DNA from: Pleurocapsales cyanobacterium LEGE 06147
GTDB taxonomy: Bacteria > Cyanobacteriota > Cyanobacteriia > Cyanobacteriales > Xenococcaceae
DNA: 40,710 nt
Direction: 5' to 3'
Assembly: GCA_015207585.1 (NCBI GenBank)
Contig: JADEWQ010000048.1
Location: 1-40,710, forward strand
Position 1 is the first letter of the stretch. Each line of letters opens with the position of its first letter. A program made the position numbers and the translations under genes. The notes beneath the pieces were generated by a model that made no database searches, was not told the DNA's origin, and saw only the letters and a list, made by a program, of their open reading frames with translations. Below, in pieces: positions 6,439 to 13,157 of the stretch.

Positions 6439-7365
6439 ATGAGCCAAAAGCAAATTGTTTTTAATATATCAGCAATTGCTGGACTAAGGAAGCTGTGGTC
6501 ATACACTAAGGGAGATTATCGAATATGTATTGCAATTCTCGATGCTCCCGTAGATCGATCTCATCCGAGCTTAATCGCTACCGAACTGACCACAGTTAAA
6601 ACCCTTGTATCCAATAGCAATCAACGAGGAGTGGCTTCACAGCATGGCACTCATATTGCCAGCGTTATTTTTGGGCAACACAATAGCTCAATCCAAGGCA
6701 TTGCCCCAAATTGTCGTGGTTTAATCGCGCCAATATTTACTGAAAATATAAATGGTACGCTTGCGCCCTGTTCGCAAATCGATCTAGCACGAGCTATTCT
6801 GCAAGCGGTTCAGCAGGGGGCTAATATCATCAATATCAGTGGTGGTCAGCTTACTCCCAGCGGAGAGGCTTATCCGATTCTTGCCGATGCCGTCCGCTAC
6901 TGCCAAGAAAATAACGTTTTGATTGTCGCTGCTGCTGGTAATGAAGGTTGCAATTGTCTGCATATTCCCGGTGCTTTACCCTCGGTATTGGCAGTAGGAG
7001 CAATGGACTCTCGGGGTAGACCTTTAGATTTTAGCAATTGGGGCGATCGCTATCAAACTCAAGGGATTCTTGCCCCTGGCGAAAACATTTTAGGAGCTAT
7101 TCCTGGGAGCACGGTTGTCAGTAGTGGAACTAGCTATGCCACTCCCATTGTGTCGGGTATTGCTGCTCTACTACTAAGCCTACAGCTTAAACAAGGACAA
7201 AAACCAAATCCTCATGCGGTTAGAGCCGCACTACTAAAAAGTGCAATTACCTGTGAAGAACAACCTATACCCGACTGTCGCCGTCTTTTAGGCGAAAATA
7301 TAGGGTTCGTGTCACCAGGTGCAGCGAGGTCTAATTTCGCATTTTTCACCCCATTTTTGAGCTGA
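6439..7365 (+). CDS. PatA/PatG-like subtilisin-family protease (S8), orphan
   Basis: This is the subtilisin domain found in cyanobactin maturation proteases PatA and PatG, which cut RiPP precursor peptides. The triad is Asp35 (AILDAPVDRSHP), His69 (SQHGTHIAS) and Ser232 (SSGTSYATP), with the oxyanion Asn168 (AAAGNEG). The family-typical blocks GIAPNCRGLI, GANIINISGGQL, DFSNWGD and GILAPGENILGA are all present, so the enzyme should be active. It has no signal peptide. The last 25 residues or so (after DCRRLLG) leave the family pattern, suggesting a replaced 3' end and loss of any further domain. No precursor peptide, cyclodehydratase or prenyltransferase lies nearby, so its substrate is unknown. 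Confidence 0.85.
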   Translation: MSQKQIVFNISAIAGLRKLWSYTKGDYRICIAILDAPVDRSHPSLIATELTTVKTLVSNSNQRGVASQHGTHIASVIFGQHNSSIQGIAPNCRGLIAPIFTENINGTLAPCSQIDLARAILQAVQQGANIINISGGQLTPSGEAYPILADAVRYCQENNVLIVAAAGNEGCNCLHIPGALPSVLAVGAMDSRGRPLDFSNWGDRYQTQGILAPGENILGAIPGSTVVSSGTSYATPIVSGIAALLLSLQLKQGQKPNPHAVRAALLKSAITCEEQPIPDCRRLLGENIGFVSPGAARSNFAFFTPFLS

Positions 7366-7663
7366 AATGATAAGTAATACAAATCATTACTTTGCCTAGT
7401 TAGACTCATTTTAGGCAATGTTTCATAAATTAGATACGTAGTTTCAATACTTTGAAACAGATGCTTTGAGATGTTTCAAGTTTCGTTTGAGGCAATGTTT
7501 TTTTCCTATGGAGCGACTTTAAAGAAATATTTGTGTAACTTATATCAAAGCGATCGCTTTAAATTGGGAACTCGAACTCTATATTCCTTATAAAACAAGG
7601 GTTTCAGAGATAGGCTGCCCTATATCGCACGGACCCTATATTTAGCCCTTAATTCTTGGTCGC

Positions 7664-7708
7664 TCAAAGCATTTTAAGCTCTTCAATTTGCGCTTCTCTA
7701 ATGTTCAT
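7664..7708 (-). pseudogene. N-terminal stub of a probable GNAT acetyltransferase
   Basis: ATG at 7708 has a good ribosome binding site (AAGGGAG) upstream. The peptide MNIREAQIEELKML is the usual opening of GNAT acetyltransferases (NIREA, then a helix). A TGA stops it after 14 codons and no downstream continuation was found. Confidence 0.4.
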
Positions 7709-7828
7709 GGCGATCGCTCCCTTAAGCTCTCATGAATAAAGAAACTGATGAGTTAATCCAAATTTCTTACTGTCAATTGCCTTTATTAATCTCATCTTGA
7801 CAAATTATTTGACCGCAACGCTAAAAGC

Positions 7829-7936
7829 TTATAACTCTTGCTGTAAAAATGATAAGGGACGACTCATATTTTCCGCAAAGCTAAGAATGCCACGGTCGCG
7901 GTGTTGATAAAGTAAATTTCCGAAGCGATCGCCTGC
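7829..7936 (-). pseudogene. C-terminal fragment of an unidentified protein
   Basis: A 35-codon frame without a start begins AGDRFGNLLYQHRDRGILSF and ends FLQQEL before TAA. The composition is protein-like and codon use is ordinary, but I do not recognise the family. It lies leftward, downstream of the partition genes. Confidence 0.3.
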
Positions 7937-7978
7937 TTAAATAGGTTTATAGATTAATCAGTTAATGGTCTAATACCT

Positions 7979-8494
7979 TTATAGGTTTAACCGTTCTCGC
8001 AACTCTTCTACATTCCTAACCTCACCCCAATCAACCCCCGCAGCTTGCAGTAAATCGATCGCTACCCCGATCAAGTGTTGGGGATAAACTCTCTCTGATG
8101 GTGGAACTGGGTTTAAGTTGTTCTCCCTTACCTGACTGGCTGTTTCTGCTAACCAGTCTTTTTGGTCTTTTCTAATATTGATATTCACCTTAACCAGTTT
8201 TTCCTGTTTTTTGGTAGTTAAAGTTTGCTCCTCAACTTTAGCCTTTGTTTCTATTACTTCAGGCTGTTTATCTTCAATTTCTGGGGTTTTTGGGTTTATA
8301 ACTTCAGTACGGACGGCTGAAGTGTCGGAGGCAACTTCCGACACCGCGTTCTCTTCTTTAACTAATGGTTCGGGTGATGAAGGTTCTGGCGTTACTGCCG
8401 TTTCTTCTGGTTGCTGGGGTTTAATACCAGATAACTTTCTCAGGCTACTCATTGACCCCATTTTCTTCTTGGTCATATCCATACCTCCAAACAT
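7979..8494 (-). CDS. Plasmid partition accessory protein (ParB-like position)
   Basis: This is the likely DNA-binding partner of ParA. The N-terminal 110 residues are low complexity, rich in Glu, Pro, Thr and Val, with basic MTKKK and LRKLSG patches. The C-terminal domain (about 98-171) contains KVNINIRKDQKDWLAETASQ followed by a helix, reminiscent of ribbon-helix-helix partner proteins of Walker-type ParA systems. The first ATG (8494) overlaps parA by 22 bases; ATG 8482 or 8476 would reduce the overlap. It is cotranscribed with parA, and AT-rich repeats similar to those upstream of parA flank its 3' end. The family is inferred from context and the RHH-like strand, not from a clear signature. 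Confidence 0.65.
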   Translation of the reverse strand: MFGGMDMTKKKMGSMSSLRKLSGIKPQQPEETAVTPEPSSPEPLVKEENAVSEVASDTSAVRTEVINPKTPEIEDKQPEVIETKAKVEEQTLTTKKQEKLVKVNINIRKDQKDWLAETASQVRENNLNPVPPSERVYPQHLIGVAIDLLQAAGVDWGEVRNVEELRERLNL

Positions 8495-9189
8495 TCAGTA
8501 GCCAGTGCTTTGTAAGCTTTAGCTCCAGATGAACGGGATGAATAGGCAGTAACGGGTTGTTGATGAGCGATCGCTTCAGCGACAGCAATATTCTCTGGTA
8601 CGGTAGTCTTAAGTAGTCGATAATTCAATTCTTCTGCTGCTTCGGTTAACAAATTGTCAGCTTCTCTAGTAATTACCAGTTGAGGACGATATCTAACTCG
8701 AACTACATCAATCGGGACATCGGGGCGTTCTTCTCGAATCAACTCTACTGCCTCAGATAATCCTTTTAATACTGCTGGTTCGCAGATAACGGGCATCAAC
8801 ACGCGATCGCTTGTCAGAATTGCCTGTACTGAAGCCACTCCCAACCCAGGCGAACAATCCATTAAACACATATCAAATCCAGTTAATTTAGCTAAGGCAG
8901 GAGTGAACAGATCGTCCTCGGTTTCTAGTTGAAACATCCCCAAGTCGCCAGGAATCAACCAAAGATTTTTCGTATTAGTTAAGTGCGGTTGAACCTCGTC
9001 ATTATTTAACCAGTTCAAAGCTGTAGGTAAATCTCCATCTAAACCCAAACCAAATGAAGTTGTCCTTTGCCCGTCGAGATCGATTAACAAAACCTTTCGT
9101 TTTGAAGTAGCCAAACAAGCACCCAGATTAATAGTAGTGGTTGACTTAGCCGTCCCACCTTTGAAATTGAAAACAGCAACCTTTAACAT
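8473..9189 (-). CDS. parA: ParA family partition ATPase
   Basis: A 238-aa Walker-type ATPase that moves plasmid copies along the nucleoid. The deviant Walker A is KGGTAKSTTT with signature Lys10 and catalytic Lys15. Walker A' is LLIDLDGQRTTS and Walker B is MCLMDCSPGLG. The length is that of short ParA proteins without an N-terminal HTH, so autoregulation would fall to the partner protein. The start ATG 9189 lies just left of a repeat-rich AT region that is a strong candidate for both promoter and centromere. It overlaps the downstream partner gene by 22 bases. Confidence 0.92.
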   Translation of the reverse strand: MLKVAVFNFKGGTAKSTTTINLGACLATSKRKVLLIDLDGQRTTSFGLGLDGDLPTALNWLNNDEVQPHLTNTKNLWLIPGDLGMFQLETEDDLFTPALAKLTGFDMCLMDCSPGLGVASVQAILTSDRVLMPVICEPAVLKGLSEAVELIREERPDVPIDVVRVRYRPQLVITREADNLLTEAAEELNYRLLKTTVPENIAVAEAIAHQQPVTAYSSRSSGAKAYKALATECLEVWI

Positions 9190-9420
9190 AATATCCTATT
9201 AAGGTTTAATACCTTGTTACCTTGTTAGGTTAATACCTACATGGTTTAATCCCAACATAGTCTTAACGGCTATGAGGATTAACAGTTAAAAATTTAATAA
9301 TTTATTAGGATTAACAGCTAAAGACTTAATAGTTTATTGGTATTAACATTTAATACTTTATACCTTTAAACTTATAAACGTTTAATACCTTTAAGGGTTA
9401 AAAGTTAATAGGTTAAAACT
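9190..9420. repeat. Candidate partition centromere / iteron region upstream of parA
   Basis: Two 32-bp tandem repeats (9275-9306 and 9307-9338, 28 of 32 bases the same, both starting AGGATTAACAG) are followed by a partial third copy from 9339. Closer to parA are palindromes AAGGT-TTAAT-ACCTT (9201-9215) and AGGT-TAAT-ACCT (9228-9239), and the TTTAATACCT core recurs near 9380. A related motif lies past the 3' end of the operon near 7970. Direct, spaced AT-rich repeats next to parA are typical of plasmid centromeres and operators; a replication iteron role is the alternative. Confidence 0.65.
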
Positions 9421-9811
9421 ACATTGAAACCCAACAAACACGGCAACTATTACCCACAGCAACAGCAAAGCAAGGCTAGTAAATTACACGCTCAAACACA
9501 ACTGTTGTCTGGGTTTTTCGTTCCCTTTCACCAGTTCAACTCATCCCTACCTCTGACCATCACCTAAAAATCCTGCTGCAACTTTCACCTCCACAAGGCG
9601 ACTAAATTATATGTAGGTTGTAGAGCTACAGAATTAATTCGCTGGTTGAGAGGGTGTTTCTGGGGTTCGGTAGCGGGCGACACAAGCTCTGGAAACAAGT
9701 TCCTCCAGACGCGCCCTTGCGAATTCTGTGACGGGAATCATAAAAATTTATTTAACGTTTCCATATTATGTACTTAAGAAAAAAAAGTTTTTACCTTCAA
9801 TTTCTGCACCT
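9421..9811. other. Intergenic region between the partition repeats and the next gene
   Basis: No gene is evident. It presumably contains the promoter for the rightward genes starting at 9812. A frame is open from 9728, but its first 28 residues look non-coding. Confidence 0.4.
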
Positions 9812-10366
9812 ATGACCCAGAATTCTGCACCCGATAATTCTATCCGTCCCGACGAGCTTATGTTAGAACTAGGTATTAAAAAAGATGCCTACTACAAAGA
9901 CCTAAGCTATCTAGATATCACTCCAGAGAAAGATTCTGAGGGTAAGGCTTATCTGACAAACGAACAAGCAGATAAAATTAGAGCTTTAAGAAATCACGTT
10001 AATGAAACAGGAAAGCGAAACGGTTTTGATAATAGTTCAATTGTTAAAGTTGATGATAGTAATCTAGAAGTTTCTAATAATAATGAAAGCGATGAGGATA
10101 TCTACATTAATCGGGAAGAACCAACAGCCAAAATTAATTCAGATTTAGTCAGACAGGCTGAAGAATTAGCTGCTCGTGGGATGGCAATGAATGACCTGAT
10201 TAAAATCCAGTTGGCTAGTCAGATGAGTTTTGACGATCTCTCACCCGATTTACAGGAAAAAGTGAGAATCGCTCATGAGGTGGCTAACCCAAAGTTTCAT
10301 CCAGCAGAAATCGCCAAGCAACTTCTGAATCAACACCGCAGCCAAAAAGCGCAAGCCGAAGCGTAA
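9812..10366 (+). CDS. Plasmid-type hypothetical protein with probable HTH
   Basis: From ATG 9812 (MTQNSAPDNS) this encodes 184 aa. The frame could start at 9728, but the Lys-rich 28-residue extension is unlikely. Residues about 12-60 (RPDELMLELGIKKDAYYKDLSYLDI, then YLTNEQADKIRALR) have the shape of a MerR/excisionase-like winged helix in which the protein reads a short DNA site. A polar Asn/Asp/Glu linker follows, then a helical C-terminal domain (about 110-184). No membrane segments. It is the first rightward gene after the partition repeats and precedes the decayed P-loop gene. A regulatory or replication-accessory role is inference. Confidence 0.55.
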   Translation: MTQNSAPDNSIRPDELMLELGIKKDAYYKDLSYLDITPEKDSEGKAYLTNEQADKIRALRNHVNETGKRNGFDNSSIVKVDDSNLEVSNNNESDEDIYINREEPTAKINSDLVRQAEELAARGMAMNDLIKIQLASQMSFDDLSPDLQEKVRIAHEVANPKFHPAEIAKQLLNQHRSQKAQAEA

Positions 10367-10404
10367 AGTTTAGAGATGATGATACTTTCGATAAGGTCTG
10401 TAAT

Positions 10405-10440
10405 GCGATCTCGAAGAGATCCGCTTCGCGGTGCGCTGCT
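10405..10440. repeat. Palindromic interspersed repeat before the P-loop motif
   Basis: GCGATCTCGAAGAGATC followed by CGCTTCGCGGTGCG contains two short hairpins (GATCTCGAAGAGATC and CGCTTCGCG). GC-rich palindromes of this kind occur at several other sites in the window (13.5, 14.0, 15.7, 17.4, 18.6 and 20.9 kb). Here it sits in frame between DTFDKVCNAI and GNSVLVLGEAG, as if inserted into a coding sequence. Confidence 0.5.
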
Positions 10441-10512
10441 GGTAATTCTGTATTAGTTCTCGGTGAAGCTGGTACGGGTACAGAAGAGTTTGCCCAAAGT
10501 CTTTACTCCGAG

Positions 10513-11220
10513 ATGTCGGGGGAGTTTCAATGTGCGATCGCTACTTATAAGGGTTCGCTCAAGAAGTTCTTTGGGGCGATCGCTTTCCAGTTAGATATCC
10601 CGACGACGGAAACTCAATATAACAAAAATGGTGACCCGACAGGAGAGAAGGATTTAACTGTAGATGCTCTCAAAGAAGAGATTCTAGAAAACTGTGGCGA
10701 GGATACCTTATTAATACTCCCCGAAGCTAAACGGTTGACTACCAGTATTCGTTATTGGCTAGAAGACGCGATTAGTGCTGGGGTTAGAGTCGTCTGTTTT
10801 GCCGTGGCTAATCCTGGCAGAGATATCTTTCTGGAGATGTTGGAGATTGAATTGGAGTTGCCAAGCGATCGCGCTATCAGAGAAGTGATGGAAGCTGAAG
10901 CACAGAAGCAGGGATTAAACCTGAGTAAATCTCGATTAGCCGAACTGCAACCCCTGGCTGGTAGGAATCCGATGTTAGCCAGGAAGATTATCAGGAATGA
11001 AGCACTGGGATTGAAGCAGGATAAACCAGAACATACTCAGTACGTGGTGATTATGCCCGTGATTATTGCTGCCCTATTCAGTTTTGCAGTGGTCAGATTT
11101 ATTGGCATGGGAACGGGGAATAAAGGACTTTACATTACAGGGGGTGTTTGTTTGGTTTCTGCGATGGCATTGAAGCAGTTGGGGAATGTTCGGGGTGCGA
11201 GGAAGAGGTTAGGGCAATGA
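10513..11220 (+). CDS. Degenerate P-loop protein with C-terminal membrane helices
   Basis: The only normal start in this frame is ATG 10513, giving 235 aa. The P-loop (GEAGTGTE) lies upstream, at about 10462-10485, in the same open frame, which runs back to 10288 with no ATG, GTG or TTG. The P-loop also has Thr where Walker A has Lys. The rest looks like an AAA+ ATPase: a Walker B-like TLLILPEA at about residues 65-72, a sensor-like stretch and helical lid to about 165. Two membrane helices follow (VVIMPVIIAALFSFAVVRFI and LYITGGVCLVSAMAL). The gene probably lost its start and P-loop lysine, perhaps when a palindrome inserted, and may be a pseudogene. Confidence 0.6.
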   Translation: MSGEFQCAIATYKGSLKKFFGAIAFQLDIPTTETQYNKNGDPTGEKDLTVDALKEEILENCGEDTLLILPEAKRLTTSIRYWLEDAISAGVRVVCFAVANPGRDIFLEMLEIELELPSDRAIREVMEAEAQKQGLNLSKSRLAELQPLAGRNPMLARKIIRNEALGLKQDKPEHTQYVVIMPVIIAALFSFAVVRFIGMGTGNKGLYITGGVCLVSAMALKQLGNVRGARKRLGQ

Positions 11221-11456
11221 TGTGGATTAATAAATCGGAAATGCCTTATTTGTGGGAGGTTATTTGGTCTGAATTAGCTTCACTTGAAGGCGGTTGTGTA
11301 GGTGAAAACAAGGGTGAAGTATGGCAATACATGGGCAGCAAGATAGAGGGTGAGAGGCTAACTCACACATTCCGTCATCGCTGTCATCCTCGTAGTTTTA
11401 ACCTTGAATATCGCCATATATCTACCACGCTTACTGGTGAGGTAATCCAACAATGA
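11217..11456 (+). CDS. Small hypothetical protein, 79 aa
   Basis: ATG 11217 overlaps the preceding stop as ATGA, and an ATG follows at 11220. The protein (MMWINKSEMPYLWEVIWSEL, then GGCVGENKGEVWQYMGSKIE) has no signal peptide and no family I recognise. It ends HRCHPRSFNLEYRHI and so on. Its stop overlaps the ATG of a fragment of the YdjM-type hydrolase at 11453, so the original order was probably P-loop gene, this gene, hydrolase, all translationally coupled. The coupling supports it being real. Confidence 0.5.
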   Translation: MMWINKSEMPYLWEVIWSELASLEGGCVGENKGEVWQYMGSKIEGERLTHTFRHRCHPRSFNLEYRHISTTLTGEVIQQ

Positions 11457-11514
11457 TGAGTATTACCCACGCCCTCATCGCCACTGCTGGAACATCTCTT
11501 ATCTTAGGAACTGC
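11453..11514 (+). pseudogene. Duplicated 5' end of the membrane hydrolase gene
   Basis: These 62 bases match the first 62 bases of the intact hydrolase gene (11964-12025) at 59 positions, differing only in the third codon (AGT versus GCA). After ACTGC the match ends abruptly and a stop follows within a few codons. The stub is the original translational partner of the gene at 11217, separated from the rest of the hydrolase by 450 bp containing another gene. Confidence 0.85.
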
Positions 11515-11608
11515 TTCACAATTTTAGAAATACAGAGCGATACTATGTTCAAACTTCTGGGAATTCTATAATTACGATTTTCTAAATGTCGCTATTGAAG
11601 AGGTAAGA

Positions 11609-11938
11609 ATGTTTGAATGTCGAGTCTATATACATCTACCATTAGATGAGAAGCCAGATATCGAAATTGCTAGATATGATTTTGATCCTGGTTTACACAT
11701 TGGAGATATAGTCAACGTTACTGATTTGGTGTGGAATAAAATCCCTGACAGTCAAACTTTAATGTATAACGATAGCTCTTTCTCTTTTGAGGCAATGGTT
11801 AAGATACGTAAGTATCAGATAGAACCTCGAAACTCCAAAGATGCTGTTTTTCGTGTTTTGATTGGTCTTGAAATAGCAGACAAAGAAGAACTTTCTCAAA
11901 TGGCAGAAATAATAGAGAATAACTCAAACCAATCATAG
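11609..11938 (+). CDS. Hypothetical protein between hydrolase duplications, 109 aa
   Basis: ATG 11609 has a purine-rich GAGGTAAGA just upstream as ribosome binding site. The protein is small, acidic and soluble: an N-terminal beta strand (ECRVYIHLPLDE), a GLHIGDIVNVTDLVW segment, a second strand-rich half, and a polar tail. I do not recognise it. It sits between two direct copies of the hydrolase 5' end, 511 bp apart, so it looks like an insertion or recombination product. Its AT content is higher than its neighbours. Confidence 0.55.
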   Translation: MFECRVYIHLPLDEKPDIEIARYDFDPGLHIGDIVNVTDLVWNKIPDSQTLMYNDSSFSFEAMVKIRKYQIEPRNSKDAVFRVLIGLEIADKEELSQMAEIIENNSNQS

Positions 11939-11963
11939 AAAAAACCGTAACTGGTAACTGACT

Positions 11964-13010
11964 ATGATGGCAATTACCCACGCCCTCATCGCCACTGCTG
12001 GAACATCTCTTATCTTAGGAACTGCCGACCCTTTGCCCTTGGGTTTAGCCATCCTCGGTTCGCAGCTTCCCGACCTCGACACCACCCAAAGCACCATCGG
12101 TAAAATCTTCTTTTCCATTAGTAGTTGGATAGAAGACAGATTTCCTCATCGCTCGATTACTCATTCTCTATTGGCAACGGGTTTCATTGCTGCGATCGCT
12201 CTGTCTGTCGGTTACTTTTTACTAGGGGATATCAAGATAGCAGCAGCACTTCCTCTAGGTCATCTCCTCTCCTGTTTCTCCGATACTTTCACTAAGCAAG
12301 GAGTACAATTGTTTTATCCAGTTCCCGCCTGGGCAGTAAGTGTATCAAATCCCAGACGCAGACTCAAAACTGGTGGTGCAGGCGAACTGTGGGTTTTAGG
12401 AGGAGCGATCGCCCTCCTCTGTTTTGGTATCTATCTGGCTAACGGTGGGGGGATAACTCAGAAAGTCTCTCAGAGTCTGGGTTTGAAAGATGGGATAGTA
12501 CAGGTGTATAACCAGAATGCTAGCACTCATAAAGTGTACGCGAGCATCACAGGTGTTTGGGCAAGCGATCGCACTGTTGCTGATGGTAAGTATTTAATTC
12601 TGGGTACAGAAGGAAGTGAGTTTGTAGTTACTGATGGCAAGGGTGTCTATAAGACTGGGGAACAAATTATTATTTCAAAGGTAACTACTTCGGTTGGGGA
12701 AGCTGCGACTACTGAGATTAGAAATATTAGTTTTAATGATGAGGAAGCTGTAGCATCACTGCAAGAACTACGTACCGCCTATCCCAATGCAGACATCTAT
12801 TTGAATGGTCAGTTGACTGTTGATTTTCCTGAAGAAGTGAAGATACCGATTGAACCGAATCAAATGGTTACGGCTGCGGTGATGGGGAGCAGTATTAGGT
12901 TTAGTTATTGTGAGTTGGATAGAGCGATCGCTCTTTTAAGAGAACAATTTGCAGTGGGGACGGTGGAAGTTAAGATAGTGCGCCCTACAAAGCAGATAGC
13001 TTCGAGATAG
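11964..13010 (+). CDS. YdjM/DUF457-type membrane-bound metal-dependent hydrolase
   Basis: Residues 1-170 match the YdjM (LexA-regulated inner membrane hydrolase) family: the start MMAITHALIA carries the first metal His, PDLDT (about 36-40) the Asp pair, HRSITHSL (about 61-68) the second His group, and GHLLSCFSDTFTKQG (about 96-110) the third. Hydrophobic helices lie between and one follows at about 138-160. Residues about 165-348 are a beta-rich extracytoplasmic domain not found in the short family members, where the protein could bind a partner or substrate. Biochemistry of the family is poorly known. Fragments of this gene or a close relative lie at 11453-11514 and 15662-15840. Confidence 0.8.
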   Translation: MMAITHALIATAGTSLILGTADPLPLGLAILGSQLPDLDTTQSTIGKIFFSISSWIEDRFPHRSITHSLLATGFIAAIALSVGYFLLGDIKIAAALPLGHLLSCFSDTFTKQGVQLFYPVPAWAVSVSNPRRRLKTGGAGELWVLGGAIALLCFGIYLANGGGITQKVSQSLGLKDGIVQVYNQNASTHKVYASITGVWASDRTVADGKYLILGTEGSEFVVTDGKGVYKTGEQIIISKVTTSVGEAATTEIRNISFNDEEAVASLQELRTAYPNADIYLNGQLTVDFPEEVKIPIEPNQMVTAAVMGSSIRFSYCELDRAIALLREQFAVGTVEVKIVRPTKQIASR

Positions 13011-13105
13011 GTTCATTTCCGGTCTTTGAGCAGACGCCAGACGAGATAGGTTTCTCATTTCTCTGGACGTGTGCGATTAGCTACGCTACCGCCCTTCGCG
13101 CGATC

Positions 13106-13139
13106 GCTGACAATCCCCAATCAATCAATTAACACTGGG
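13106..13139. repeat. Dispersed intergenic repeat, copy 1
   Basis: CTGACAATCCCCAATCAATC followed by AATTAACACTGG recurs at 16339-16370 with a few differences. Both copies lie just after genes of the hydrolase/pentapeptide region. They may mark a past duplication of gene ends. Confidence 0.5.
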
Positions 13140-13157
13140 AATGGTGAACGCAGCTTC

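Larger units (their letters stand above)
7366..7978. other. Gene graveyard between the protease and the partition genes
   Basis: This 613-bp stretch holds no intact gene. It contains two leftward fragments (7664-7708 and 7829-7936), a repeated GGCAATGTTT (about 7413 and 7491), and near 7945-7995 a copy of the GGTCTAATACCTTTATAGGTTTAACC motif that also occurs upstream of parA. The last probably belongs to the partition locus. Confidence 0.45.

Noticed and set aside
9275-9360. Possible CRISPR array (32-bp repeats)
   Set aside because: The units are directly tandem with no spacers and diverge along their length; they lie at the parA promoter, so a centromere or operator fits better.
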